Below are positions 13,601-23,460 of a stretch of DNA of 64,000 bases, in pieces; positions within the stretch are counted from its first letter, which is position 1; each line of letters starts with the position of its first letter. Under the pieces are notes generated by a model that made no database searches, had not been told where the DNA came from, and saw only the letters and a program-made list of their open reading frames with translations. Location: NCBI GenBank assembly GCA_021229015.1, contig CM037795.1, positions 13,301,193 through 13,365,192 on the forward strand, in the 5' to 3' direction. Source of the stretch: Solen grandis (lineage: Eukaryota > Mollusca > Bivalvia > Adapedonta > Solenidae). Made by a program: the position numbers and the translations under genes.

Positions 13601-16600
13601 TGTTTTTCTAAAAGATAAAACATCTTTCGTATCCACATATAGGGCTTCTAACGCTTTTATCGATGACATAGATAGGTGCATCTGTGGTCGGGGAGTTATA
13701 TAGTTGCTGACTTACTATTACTTCGCCCTTACCGCCGTGGGTTCGAGTCCCGACAGGGTCACTCGGATTTGTCATGCATGGGAGACTTCCAGCTGACTTT
13801 CGGTAGGTCGATGGTTCTATCCAGGTGTCTCGGTGCACTCGTAGTCCACCTGCACCTGTCATTAGCTAGTCATCTCGGTGAACCCGTGGTCCACCTGCAC
13901 CTATAATTAGCTAGCCATCTCGGTGAGCTCGTGGTCCACCTGCACCAGTAAGTAGCTTACTGAAATACTGTTGCAGCGATGGTTAACTCCAAAACAACAA
14001 CAACAACAACAACACGGTGAGCCATATAAAGAAGCACGTGTAGCCTATATAAATGTGTGGTCAGTTTTGACATTGGTATGTATTAAAATTACTTCTATAA
14101 GATTGATTGTGAAATGGGCTCATGATTTTTGTCGACGGTTCCTGGGTTGTACCAAAAGTTTGTGCCAGGGACGGTATTGGAAGGAGTTCCACCCCCACTT
14201 GCGGGAACGAGCTCACGACCTTCCTATCCTATCAGTAGTCAGTGGACACTGGCCCTGACTATGGAACACCCAGATGACAAGTGGTAAGTGATACCAAAAT
14301 TAAATTACCTAAAATAATATATAAAATAACACAAATAAACTTACCAGCATGCTTTCAGAATCATATCAAGGAAGTCTTCATTTAACTTCAGAAACGAAGC
14401 CATCTCTACGCACGTGAAAAGTTCTTCGTAATTCATGTAGCAAAACCTAGAAAACAGTTTTGACACGCATATACTTTGGAAGACAGTATAGCAGTTAGGT
14501 CTACACTTGTCAAGGATGTAACTGGAGGCTTCAAAATCATTGCATTATGATATCAAAGTGTATACATATTACTCTGCTAGATCTGCTTCTGCTTCTGACG
14601 TTGCTATGACTACACCTTCAACTGCTGCAACTGTTCTTTACTGCTACTATTCTGCTACGACGGCTACTTCTGCAACTACTTTTTGCCAAATGAGGTTCTA
14701 CTAGATAACAAAACGTTTATTAGAATATGATCTTTAAAAATGGTAAAAACAACGACTGCTTGCTTAAAAAAGGATAACTGTTAAATAAAGGCGGTAAAAA
14801 CACTCAGGATTGAATGTACCTGATTTGGTCCATGATCTTGACAGCGTGTCTGGCCCCGATCTCTGCATTGTGAACAATCCATCGGAGAGCTATTTGGAAC
14901 ACTTCTATCTCGTGTGAAACAGTCAGATCATCTGTGGGCGGGGTATTAGACATAATGTGTGTTTTAAAGTTTGACGCATTTTCCCCCAGCAACCTGGGTT
15001 GCACATATACCGTCAATCATCCTCAGTTCATAAATAACATTTTACTTTATGTATGTTTGAGTGTGTGTTTTATGTATAAACCATTTTACAGTGCATTATC
15101 AATTCATTTTTAAAGAGGAAAACTTAATTCCAGTTTCACAATATATCCCTTTACAGTATGACCATACCACGTGTATGTGACGTCATTAAGCAGCATCTTT
15201 TGCCACGATTCGGAGAACTGCTGTATTTTATTTATGCGAAGTCGAAAATTGTTGCCAGTGAACGCGAAAAGCGCATTATTAATAATGTTTTCCGAATATT
15301 AAGAAATACTGCTTATTTCACGAAAGAATCACTGGGGCCTATTGTAGGGCACAATTCTTCCGCTCCGCACGCTCTATTTCCCATTACAATTAACGAAGAA
15401 ATATAATACTCATCTGAATCAAGGCAAAATATGCTGCTTGCGATCGCTTGGAATGACGTGACATACCACGTGGTGTGGCCACCCTGCTTAAGTGTTCAAG
15501 CAAGGGGGTTAAATAAGTAGCTGTTTAGAACAGATCGCTGTTGCATTGAAATTTAATATATAACACGATAACTTACCATTTACCTTAGATATGTCTGACT
15601 ACTTAGAATAAACATATATATCCATAACCACTGGTTTACCAACATTTCGAAAATATATAGCCAATCCTGTCTCTAGCGGCCAGCAAATTGAACTAGAGAA
15701 AAATGACCGCTTACTGAACGTTGTCATTAAAAGCTAGGGAGGTTTGATATATATCTATTTCGGAACACAAAGCTGGCTGCCTTAAATAGGTTGGCTTTAA
15801 GTAAAGATTACCGTTTACACAGGTTTGATTATATACAATAATGAGACCGTACCTGATGATAAATCTTGCAGAACGTTTCAAGCTCTATGTCCAGAAATCC
15901 AAATATGGTAGAGGCGGCACCGAAATCTTGAACGATCAAATCCAAGAGTGTTTTACTATAGCTATGTCTCCCATTCGCAACTGCTCTGACCACCTGATCT
16001 AGAGAAAGGTTCTTCAGGATGAAGTCGCGCTTCTCCTGCAAAATCTCAACCTCGAAACAGTCAGCTATGATCAACATGTCGAGGGCAATATTGGGGAAAA
16101 TGGTCACCTCTCCCGTGTAAATAAACTCCAGGAAATACGAAAACGCCTCTGCGCTTATACCGTTTAATTTTATGTCGAACGGTATGTGACTGGACTGATG
16201 TTCTCGGAAAAGCTTAGTGAAATAGTTGCTGCAAGCAGCAGAGAGCCAGCCGGTGCGCCACGAATCTTTTGTCCTCAACAATAAAACGAACATCCATGTA
16301 CAAGTCTTCTTCGTACAAAAAATGCATGTACTCTCCTATTGTCAAGTAATGATTCGCTATTTGGATGGGATATTCGGTTAACTTGCGGAATATGTCTTTT
16401 TCTTCTTTGTTACTAGACGGACTTTGAGTTGTTGCCTTTAAGAGATGGTGACACAAATCCGGGTATGAACTGAAGGGCAGGAGTTTGCAGGTGTCTTTGT
16501 CGAGGTACAGTAGCCTACCAGCTTCGAAATCACCATGGTGATGGAGAATCGAATCTTCAAGGTTACCTGTCGATAACTGATTCGCTAAAACAATGGAAGG

Positions 16601-19600
16601 AAAGGTTACATGGAATATTATAAACAAATTATATTTATACATCGAATTAAAAACACATGTAACTTATATGAAAGAAAAATATAGGTTAGCTGTTGAACGA
16701 TTCTTTACCTCGGCGTCAAACTTGGACTATTTTTGCTCGGCAAATCGGCTGCTTACACTGTGATTAACCCAACATTATAAGTACGAGGGGTGTTTGAAAA
16801 GTATCCGGAAAAGTGCCATAACGGTTATCATACTAAACCTTTCAAAAGTGATACTTTGATATATCCTGAACTTAATCCGAAAGAGAAAAGGAAACAAATT
16901 GCACTCATGCAAATTCCACAGTCACTATGGCAACGTCAGGTAACGTTGAGCGGGGCATACTTTGCAAATTTTACATGTTTATTTGTCTTGAAAGATCACA
17001 TATAGACATATTCCCAACGTCAAATACTGTCCAAAATATACGGACCGCTTCCTAAACCTTTTCTCAAGGCCTACGTAATGTCATGGACTGATATCTGTCA
17101 TTCCCGTTAATATCGCGAAACATTTGTTTATATGGCACTAGAAAAGCGCTATTCCATAAAGTTTTGTATAATAATGTGTTAAACGAAATCAGAGACGCTC
17201 CCCATGATCATGGGCACTAACGACAAAGGTTAAATGAAGAAAACCAACATATATGGGTGGTTCATCGCTTTCATGACGGCCCTGCTCACGATGTTATCGA
17301 CCGTCCAAGATCTGGACGTCCGTGCACGACGTCAGGAACAGAAGACATAATTATGGAGTTGTCTGGGAAACAATCCGTAAAATTCCGCAGGAGAGCTTCA
17401 GGTCATACTTTTACAAGTGGGTCCGTAGGCGGGAAATTGATGTATCGTGCAAAGGAAAATATTCCGAAAAGAAATAATTTTAGATGTGTCAGATAGTCTA
17501 AACCTCTGTATTTTTCACTTTTAGCTAGAGAAAAGAACACTAAACAGTATTGCTTTTAATAATAAAAAAACATATATTTATTTGATATATCTTTGAAGGG
17601 AGACATATATTTTTACTTTTCTTTTTTTCCCAACATGAATAATTTGCAGTGAATAATATATGCATAGTTATTAAATAGTATTACTATAATATATTGTTAG
17701 GAAAAGGTGAGTTACTTCTTATACACTGATGCATGTTATTATTTATACATGTATATTTTTTTAATTTTATATATGTTCTGTTTCTGTATTTAATAAAATT
17801 GGAGCAAATTAACAATTTATATGCATATATATTGTAAGGTAGTCAGTAGGGAGGATCCCCGACCCACTGCTACCTATGTGACGGGGACAATGAAATGTTA
17901 AACTAAAAAAATAAATAAAAAAAATAAATGTGTCATATAGTCTTTACAGATGTCATTCATTTCACGAGTAAGTTGCCCCACTCAACGTTACCCGATTATG
18001 CCATATATGACTTGGAATTTGCATCAGCACAATTTGTATCATTTTTGGTTTCGGATTAATTTCAAAATATATTAAAGTATCACTTATCGAGATTTCTTTC
18101 TAATAATCATATCAATGAAAAAGTTATGGCAGTTTTCCGGATACTTTTCGAACACCCCTCGTATGTATATATGTAAGATTTAGATCGAGAACCGATCCCA
18201 TGTCGAGGGTCAATCTGAAATCGTGGGCTGATTTGTCCCAAATCGTGGGCTGATTTGTCCCAAATCGTAGGCTGATTTGTCCCAAATCGTGGGCTGATTT
18301 CTAACCCACAAAAAAGCGCATTAGGCGTGAAAAAATATATATTATATGGTTATAATAACCCAATTATTTGCTTTTACTGGTAGTATGGTTTTTAATGCTT
18401 AATACTTAAAGAAAGTCCAAAAGGCCCAGTGGTAAGTTCTGCGGTCTTATAATATCGAATCTTATATATATGCTTTTTTTTCTTGTTAAAAATAAGTGGA
18501 TAGGTAAATAATTTGTTGAATTAAGGGTGATTATTTAAAAAAAAAATTCTTCTTTTCATTTCTGTATTAAGTAAACCACCGAAAGCTTTTAACAATAATT
18601 TTGCTAAAATTGTAGTTTATATGTGTGATTTGCATGTAGTTCATCATTTAACTTAGTGGTCGAAATTCATTAAATCGTATTTATGGCCGGATCTAGATTT
18701 GAACCCACAGCCTTTAGTTCCGGACTCTACGCAGCTAGCAGGACGTGTGATTTGAACCCACAGCCTTTAGCTCCGGACTCTACGCAGCTAGCAGGACGTG
18801 TGATTTGAACCCACAGCCTTTAGCTCCGGACTCTACGCAGCTAGCAGGACGTGTGATTTGAACCCACAACCTTTAGCTCCGGACTCTACGCAGTTAGCAG
18901 GACGTGTGATTTGAACCCACAACCTTTAGCTCCGGACTCTACGCAGCTAGCAGGACGTGTGATTTGAACCCACAGCCTTTAGCTCCGGACTCTACGCAGC
19001 TAGCAGGACGTGTGATTTGAACCCACAGCCTTTAGCTCCGAACTCTACGCAGCTAGCAGGACGTGTGATTTGAACCCACAACCTTTAGTTCCGGACTCTA
19101 CGCAGCTAGCAGGACGTGTGATTTGAACCCACAGCCTTTAGCTCCGAACTCTACGCAGCTAGCAGGACGTGTGATTTGAACCCACAGCCTTTAGCTCCGG
19201 ACTCTACGCAGCTAGCAGGACGTGTGATTTGAACCCACAGCCTTTAGCTCCGGACTCAACGCAGCTAGCAGGACGTGTGATTTGAACCCACAACCTTCAG
19301 TTCCGGACTCTACGCAGCTAGCAGGACGTGTGATTTGAACCCACAGCCTTTAGCTCCGGACTCTACGCAGCTAGCAGGACGTGTGATACACAAATGCTTT
19401 TGCTTAAGTTAAGCATAAACATGTTGTACTATGCTTTTAAGCTCGTATGCTTTACTTCGGAAACCGGCAAATGCCGAAGAAAAGTCATTTAGAATGCATT
19501 AAATAAATTGTTGAGTGAACATGGAATATATCTCATCTCGAATTGATACAATTTTCACATTTTTACTCACGGTTAATAATTAGAATTTGAATAAATCATG

Positions 19601-19666
19601 ACATAAGTTAAAGAGTAGAATGGTGGTAGAAAAACAATCAATAATCAATAAATCAATAAATAAATA

Positions 19667-19739
<73 letters not shown>

Positions 19740-19787
19740 CGGAGGCGTTACGCAGTGACCAACGGACTTACTTCATGCTTAAGTGTA

Positions 19788-19869
<82 letters not shown>

Positions 19870-20493
19870 ATGTTAATTGTCGAATCAGGGTTAGAGTAAA
19901 AGCTTATTAATTTATTTTGTTCGAGGATTTTTTTTTCATCCCAAAAATATTCATCCATTGTGCATTTGATTTAACTGATCGATAACAGATCTCGAAAATA
20001 CTCCATCTTTTATATTTATCGGCACAGTTTTGCGATTAGCCCTCGTAGTAAAAAAAATGAAAATATCTTCATTGGTGAATGTAGACATCTCCATTCTGCA
20101 TTAGAGCGAGTATAGTGACACTGATGATCATAATGACTGGGTTTAAGTTATTACACCGTTATAAAATCTCTCCTAAAATGAATCTTTATTACACAAATTG
20201 CATTATAACTCCATCCAGCTATTCACACATGCAGTATCATTAGTACTTTGTTTCACCTGCTTATATATTTTGGATGTAACATAACATAATTTACCTGTAC
20301 ATCCCCCACCATTGGTGCGGCACGCCTCCCCGCCATACTCGGTACTATATCCCAAACCGGAATCCTGCCACGCAGGGTTCTTATCGTCTGCCGGAAGATC
20401 TCTAATGGCCGGCGGACATTCTGTCGGGTTTCTATCCGGTATTGTCGGAAGCAGGTGTAGCGATCTAATCAATTCTTCGTCCTTGAGCTCCAT
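4708..20493 (-). CDS. Kelch-like protein (BTB-BACK-disordered insert-six kelch repeats), whole gene model
   Basis: Eleven coding exons, each bounded by GT-AG: 20493-20295, 16584-15853, 14931-14820, 14446-14345, 13322-13235, 12666-11516, 9409-9305, 9055-8875, 8024-7824, 6983-6766, 4895-4708. Phases run 1, 0, 2, 2, 0, 1, 1, 2, 2, 1 and close on TAA. About 3.28 kb coding, close to 1,090 aa. Order: short N-terminus, BTB, BACK, a long polar insert of about 380 residues, then six kelch blades (GG motifs IMVIGG, LYLIGG, IYVIGG, IHVAGG, LFLFGG, IYIVGG). Proteins with this layout are usually substrate adaptors of Cullin-3 ubiquitin ligases: BTB binds Cul3 and the propeller binds substrate. That role is inferred from family. 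Most KLHL proteins are about 570-650 aa, so the insert is unusual. The model needs frame corrections in exons 2, 3 and 6. I do not assign an orthologue. Confidence 0.85.
5098..5130. repeat. (ATG)n microsatellite
   Basis: About eleven ATG/GAT triplets in the last kelch intron region. Confidence 0.95.
5368..5660 (-). mobile_element. SINE, family A (diverged)
   Basis: Minus-strand copy. The (CAAA)-type 3' tail and the 3' core with AAATGACTGAAATTCTATC lie at 5368-5425. The body has TGTCTCAAGTAGACATAGTC, and a tRNA-like B box (GAGTTCGATCCC on the minus strand) lies at about 5575-5590. The tRNA-like head is diverged. Confidence 0.75.
6766..6983 (-). CDS. Kelch-like gene, exon 10: kelch repeat
   Basis: Acceptor TTCATTTAAG, donor CGCAG|GTTCTT. 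Encodes SWKPESDLRLPRCFAG, GGRLFLFGGATSF and IDVYDEDRNVWYHIASL, ending HSPGLANA. Splices in phase 1 to GNRIYIVGG of the last exon, giving a continuous kelch motif. Confidence 0.9.
7650..7677. repeat. (GA)n microsatellite
   Basis: About 14 GA dinucleotides in a kelch intron. Confidence 0.95.
7824..8024 (-). CDS. Kelch-like gene, exon 9: kelch repeat
   Basis: Acceptor CTGCTTACAG, donor AAAAG|GTTTGT. Encodes SSVECFNTRNNIWCSLPPL, RFGAAAAALNGEIHVAGGV and VESFDPTRK. The alanine run is coded by GCTGCAGCTGCAGCT, a short repeat that may vary in length. Confidence 0.9.
8875..9055 (-). CDS. Kelch-like gene, exon 8: kelch repeat
   Basis: Acceptor TTTGTTTAG, donor GGCAG|GTAACA. Encodes VYRLALDSMQWKAMPDM and HCACVVNGKIYVIGGLG, a full kelch unit with its W and GG. 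Phase 1 in, phase 2 out. Confidence 0.9.
9305..9409 (-). CDS. Kelch-like gene, exon 7: kelch repeat
   Basis: Encodes RWRQCCELPVPRRHHAVAVV and TTNLYLIG, the W and GG of a kelch blade. Donor ATCG|GTAAGA. Two acceptors 6 bp apart (exon start at 9409 or 9415) both keep phase, so a two-residue alternative start of the exon is possible. Confidence 0.85.
9812..9990 (-). repeat. Dispersed repeat, copy 1
   Basis: On the minus strand this matches 25205-25385 (plus): shared blocks are TTTTATGATGGAATATCC, CGAGTGCTTTTCCGAAC, TATTCGGTTGTTAAC and CCATTTTATACAGCTT. An 87-codon frame at 9671-9934 overlaps it and is not convincing protein. Identity unknown; probably an old transposon. Confidence 0.75.
10525..11000. 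repeat. Degenerate tandem repeat, period about 110 bp
   Basis: The block CGCACCTCACATTT or a variant recurs at about 10530, 10640, 10747, 10857 and 10972, each followed by T-rich DNA and a variant of ATTTCAATGRCNCATTAAAG. It lies in the intron between exons 6 and 7. Confidence 0.65.
11516..12666 (-). CDS. Kelch-like gene, exon 6: long disordered insert and first kelch strand
   Basis: 1,151 nt from acceptor ACAAAACAG to donor CTC|GTAAGT. Encodes about 380 residues rich in Ser, Lys, Glu, Pro and Asp, likely disordered, ending in the first kelch strand VDIMVIGGFQTDS. A motif recurs: TMTSPRWAKPVMLSPEM near the end, FALPVMLSPEM in the middle, and a diverged copy (KPAMLASQM) upstream. Three indels are inferred: an extra T in the run at 12367-12371 (otherwise TAA ends the frame), and a compensating -1/+1 pair around 12170-12290 that puts a Cys/Trp-rich segment in the wrong frame. 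Exon length modulo 3 supports a net +1. Confidence 0.75.
13235..13322 (-). CDS. Kelch-like gene, exon 5: BACK-linker junction
   Basis: 88 nt between acceptor AGCCGCAG and donor AGT|GTAAGT. Encodes a segment near TGFCDPFSLVFPRPRNGYRH ending KFADAKTPS. Enters in phase 2 and leaves in phase 0, as exon 6 requires. The PRPRNGYRHKF stretch resembles the basic linker between BACK and kelch in KLHL proteins. Confidence 0.75.
13700..14015 (+). mobile_element. SINE, family B, with internal triplication
   Basis: Head with a B box (GGGTTCGAGTCCCG) at 13739-13752, body ACTTCCAGCTGACTTTCGG as in other B copies, and 3' end TACTGAAATACTGTTGCAGC. Between them a block of about 55 bp (CTCGGTG ... GTCCACCTGCACC ... 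TTAGCTAG) is repeated three times. The tail is a (CAA)n run. Confidence 0.8.
14345..14446 (-). CDS. Kelch-like gene, exon 4: BACK C-terminal helices
   Basis: 102 nt between acceptor TTTTCTAG and donor CTG|GTAAGT. Encodes FCYMNYEELFTCVEMASFL and then KLNEDFLDMILKAC. Phase 2 at both ends, consistent with its neighbours. It is too short to stand out as an open reading frame. Confidence 0.8.
14820..14931 (-). CDS. Kelch-like gene, exon 3: BACK domain
   Basis: Encodes DDLTVSHEIEVFQIALRWI ... RHAVKIMDQIR, a typical BACK core. Donor is CAG|GTACAT. The only well-placed acceptor (CCCACAG|AT) leaves the exon one base short of phase with exon 2. Protein alignment to the BACK consensus is seamless (YHQ|DDL), so a single G seems to be missing at the junction. 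Confidence 0.8.
15162..15479. mobile_element. MITE-like element, copy 1
   Basis: Terminal inverted repeats of about 33 bp (CCATACCACGTGTATGTGAC on the left against CGTGACATACCACGTGG on the right) bound 318 bp with no coding. It lies in the intron between exons 2 and 3. Internal blocks (GCTCTATTTCCCATTACAAT, AACGAAGAAATA) match the element at 55.45-55.84 kb. Confidence 0.75.
15853..16584 (-). CDS. Kelch-like gene, exon 2: BTB domain and start of BACK
   Basis: Acceptor TTGTTTTAG at 16585-16586, donor CAG|GTACGG at 15852. About 80 residues lead into the BTB core: MDVRFIVEDKRFVAHRLAL, then NYFTKLFREHQ, FLEFIYTGEVTIFP and LIIADCFEVEIL. Early BACK follows (FLDIELETFCKIYHQ). The frame breaks at about 16241-16246, where a CTCTCT-type run appears two bases short. 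Restoring the frame would turn LALCC into LALSAACSNYF, the usual BTB sequence. Exon length modulo 3 also demands a 2-nt correction. Confidence 0.85.
16784..18161 (+). mobile_element. Mariner-like DNA transposon, defective
   Basis: Inverted termini of 39 bp (16784-16822 and 18123-18161) match at 37 of 39 positions; both begin CGAGGGGTGTT. TA dinucleotides flank both sides, as expected from mariner insertion. The length of 1,378 bp is right for a full mariner. The interior holds only a broken N-terminal transposase stretch and a small A-rich insertion near 17840-17935. It sits in the first intron of the kelch gene. Confidence 0.9.
17240..17500 (+). pseudogene. Mariner transposase remnant (DNA-binding part)
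   Basis: The frame 17257-17496 includes HRFHDGPAHDVIDRPRSGRP, the linker after the second helix-turn-helix of mariner transposases (W.KRF..G ... D.PRSGRP is typical). The catalytic DDD domain is not recognisable downstream. Non-functional. Confidence 0.75.
18216..18306. repeat. 22-bp tandem repeat, four copies
   Basis: Unit AAATCGTGGGCTGATTTGTC plus CC, starting at 18218, 18240, 18262 and 18284. Exact 22-bp spacing; the last copy diverges after GATTT. Confidence 0.95.
18690..19390. repeat. 53-bp minisatellite built from a tRNA-like 3' half
   Basis: About 13 near-identical units of exactly 53 bp (for example starts at 18749 and 18802). On the minus strand each reads GCTGCGTAGAGTCCGGAGCT followed by AAAGGCTGTGGGTTCAAATC. 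GGTTCAAATC fits the Pol III B box and T-arm. It appears to be tandem amplification of a tRNA-derived SINE head. Confidence 0.9.
19627..19740. repeat. (TCAA)n microsatellite
   Basis: About 20 TCAA/AATC tetranucleotides with an imperfect start. Confidence 0.95.
19786..19871. repeat. (AAAT)n microsatellite
   Basis: About 21 AAAT tetranucleotides with one interruption (AATAATAAAT). Confidence 0.95.
20295..20493 (-). CDS. Kelch-like gene, exon 1 (start codon)
   Basis: Starts MELKDEELIRSLHLL and runs 66 codons to a donor CAG|GTAAAT, leaving phase 1. That phase matches the acceptor of exon 2 (TTGTTTTAG|CG). The peptide is polar and proline-rich with no recognised domain (ends near CRTNGGGCTG). Choosing this ATG rests on the phase match over a 3.7-kb intron and on the CRE-rich region upstream. 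Confidence 0.65.
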
Positions 20494-20588
20494 TTATTTG
20501 TTCAATAAAACAATGACCCAAATTTTCACGCAAGTAACATGCAAGAAACTATTTGTTGCAATGCTATAAAGTATACAATGATAATACG

Positions 20589-20664
20589 TGACGTCGTTGC
20601 CACGTTATATACGTAGATGACGTTGCTGAAAGTTTAATGTTGACTGTTTTGACGTCATGACGTC
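20589..20664 (-). promoter_or_regulatory. CRE-like cluster upstream of the kelch gene start
   Basis: Four TGACG-type sites: TGACGTC at 20589-20595, TGACGT at 20618-20623, the full palindrome TGACGTCA at 20650-20657, and TGACGTC at 20658-20664 abutting it. They lie 96-171 bp upstream of the predicted ATG at 20493, as expected for a proximal CREB/ATF-type promoter. Function is inferred from motif and position only. Confidence 0.5.
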
Positions 20665-20700
20665 CTATATTTGTATCTGTATCGTAACGTCGTTGTGACC

Positions 20701-21765
20701 CCTTCTGGCATATCACCAAGGGAGTGTATATGACTAAAATGACCTCGATATTATTTTGAATCTTGTTCTCTCAGTTAAATATAAAGATTCCTCGCATAAT
20801 GCAATAGGATAAGGACGTAAACCTTTAAAACCGCCTTTGCCCCCCCCCCCCCCCCTCTCATATGGAAGTTGAATACTGCGGCTCTGTTCATACGTTTTCC
20901 TGCAACTCTAGTCACTAGCAGTAGGTCAGCTGAGCTTGCTACACCACTTGTTTCATGATAACCCACCGACAGTCTCTCAGTGCCTTGAGCGATTTGATTT
21001 GTTTTATAATGATCCGGATGAGCTTCCATTTATAAATTGTGTACCCAAGGAGGTCATATGACCTTTATTTGCATTTAACTGATACGCTACTAAACGCTTA
21101 GTAATATTGTGCGGTAATTATGCAAACCATGCCTGCGTTTGTTTATCGGTACATAAGACAGACTACTGCCAGTCTAAAAAAAAAAGAAGAGATTTTTTTG
21201 TTATTTGTTAGAACATAAATCAGCTCCATAAAAATGTGTCTATTGCTGCGTTCTCAATATAGATCATACATTCGGACAGAGCATTAGGCGTTATTCTGTC
21301 ACGCTTTAAATAGATAATTCCGAGCTTATTCAATCAATTCCAAACAAGTCTTTATATGAAGAAGTAAAATGTCACTTATTAAACTTCTTTTCTGTTGTTG
21401 TCGAAAAAGTAATAGAAAGTTTACAGTATTCAAAAATAAAAATAAAAACAACACAATAATATACATTTATTTGAAAATCTATAGGATAATACTCTATTTG
21501 TTTCATGTATTCTATTAAGCCTTTCAGGATCAAGATAGACCGTTAATTAGCAATTTTCGTGCACGATAACAATGTGCAAGGTTCTATTATTCACGTTTCA
21601 AAACTGTTTTCATATTGGTCAAGTTTTTCTTGCATCGGCATCAATACTTTTATGTGTTAAATATTTTCACGTGTTTTATTGTTAATTTCCGTGTTATTCT
21701 TATCTGTTTTTATGATAAAGAGTTCTTGAAAGTCATTCGAAGTTTTGTTCACTCGAGATTTATGT
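20701..21765. other. Intergenic stretch upstream of the kelch gene
   Basis: Contains a C14-type homopolymer near 20839-20853. I see no gene. The 84-codon minus frame at 20775-21029 has a plausible middle but no flanking exons, and I do not call it. Confidence 0.4.
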
Positions 21766-21995
21766 TTATTTGTTTGTTGGATTTAACGTCCAACCGACAG
21801 TATTTCAGTCATTTGGAGACTATGTCTACTTTAGACAGATATAGTGCTGCTGCCACATGATATCACAACCAGTCACCTTATCCTGACACTGGATCAACCC
21901 GTATTGGAACCACCCTTATATGCCGAGCGCCAAGCAAGTGAGCAAACCCACGACCTTTCGCTCCCGAGGCGGACGCTCTAACCAGTGGTCACTCG
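21766..21995 (-). mobile_element. SINE, family A
   Basis: Minus-strand copy: (CAAA) tail at 21766-21780, 3' core near CTCCAAATGACTGAAATACT, body with GTGTCAGGATAAGGTGACTG, head with GAGGCGGACGCTCTAACCAG (read on plus) that mirrors the head at 43.4 kb. Confidence 0.85.
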
Positions 21996-22756
21996 AGATG
22001 TGTTGAGTAAAATTGCTAGATATTTCACATAAAAGACGCATCAAGGACAGTAGATCCGAGATGTGTTCTATGAAATGTTGGATATTCTGGGCGAGCATGC
22101 GCTGTAGATGTGTACTAATAGACGTAATACACACATAAAGTAAAAATCAAATTCATGGCCAATGACCATCTGTGAACGAGTTGCTTTAAAATATGCGTCT
22201 TGTTCAATAGTTTTTACCTTTTGAATTTGAATTAAGTTTGGTTTCACGATCATTCTAAACATGAGTAATGTTATGGTCTCTTTTCTTTTAGAATCTATTT
22301 ATTTACAAGATATTTTCTGACACTGCTACTTTCGAAAATAAAATTATACGTTACTTCATAATATGTTTTAGAATTGTCAGATAAACCCAAAATAGCTACA
22401 CAAAACAGTTCTTTGTCTTTAATCTAGAACTACAATATTTTGATGTAAAGGCCGTCTTTTAGACAGAGACAATTTGTGCCGTATATAGTTCCAGCTATAT
22501 GTTCTGCTTTGTTCGCAAGGTTCTCGTGTATCATGAATTAAGGAAACGATGATGTACCATTCATTTACTTTTAGTGTGTGATATCATAAAACCTGTTTCC
22601 CACGTAATATAAATAAAACAATATCAAATTCTGTAACCCTCAAAATATTTAGGTTTTGAAGAAACTGAAGACACAGATTGCATGATGTATTCAGATTTAC
22701 TACAATAATCATTGTTAAGTATAAATATTTTATCGTTCTCTCAAGATAGTCTCATA

Positions 22757-23010
22757 CCAGCAGCTCAGCAGCGTGAAGTTGGCAGCCCAGCAGCGTGAAG
22801 TTAGGAGCCCAGCAGCGTGAAGTTAGCAGCACCAGCAGCGTGAAGTTAGCAGCCCAGCAGCCTGAAGTTAGAAGCTCCAGCAGCGTGAAGTTAGTAGCCC
22901 AGCAGCGTGAATGTTGCATCCCAGCAGCAGCCCTAGCAAAGTCAAATTAGCAGCTACAGCAGCGTGGAGGTAGCAGCCAAAGAAGCGTGAAGTTAGCAGC
23001 CCAGCAACCC
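22757..23010. repeat. About 24-bp minisatellite (AGCAGCGTGAAGTTAG)
   Basis: Ten or so imperfect units of CCAGCAGCGTGAAGTTAGCAG, decaying toward 23010. Minus-strand open frames across it are repeat by-products. Confidence 0.9.
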
Positions 23011-23460
23011 ATATGGTAATTGCTAGTTCCTTCAAGATAGCTTCTTGTTCTAACAATATTGTTTCTTGTTTTCCCACAAGATCTTTTCGCCTTCTCACAA
23101 GATAATATCCCGTTCCAAAAGTTTCTTGTTCCCACAATAAAGTGTTTCGTTCTCTTTCGTATCCATAAGCTAATTTCCTTTTCCTTCAAGATAGTGTCTC
23201 ATTTCCTCAAGATAATGCTGCGTTAAAAATAAAGAATACATTCTGTAATCATATCACCTCTATGCCACCTTGCATTAATATTTAACGGGCTTAATCATCA
23301 TTGTATGAATGCTCCCCCTTTCATCGATAACAGGATTATTTGACATCAGCTAGTTAGAAAGTTAGCATACAAACAATTATCTACATCAAAACATACTGGT
23401 ACGTTTATTTCACCCGCAGATATATGTGTATTTAACAGGTTAGCAATTGGATTAAGATAA

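Noticed and set aside
15158..15406. 82-codon plus-strand open frame
   Set aside because: It lies wholly within a MITE-like element.
18690..19390. Regular 53-bp repeats as a CRISPR-like array
   Set aside because: Units are contiguous with no variable spacers, and the genome is eukaryotic.
20775..21029. 84-codon minus-strand frame
   Set aside because: Middle part looks plausible, but it runs into a poly-C tract and has no domain or exon borders.
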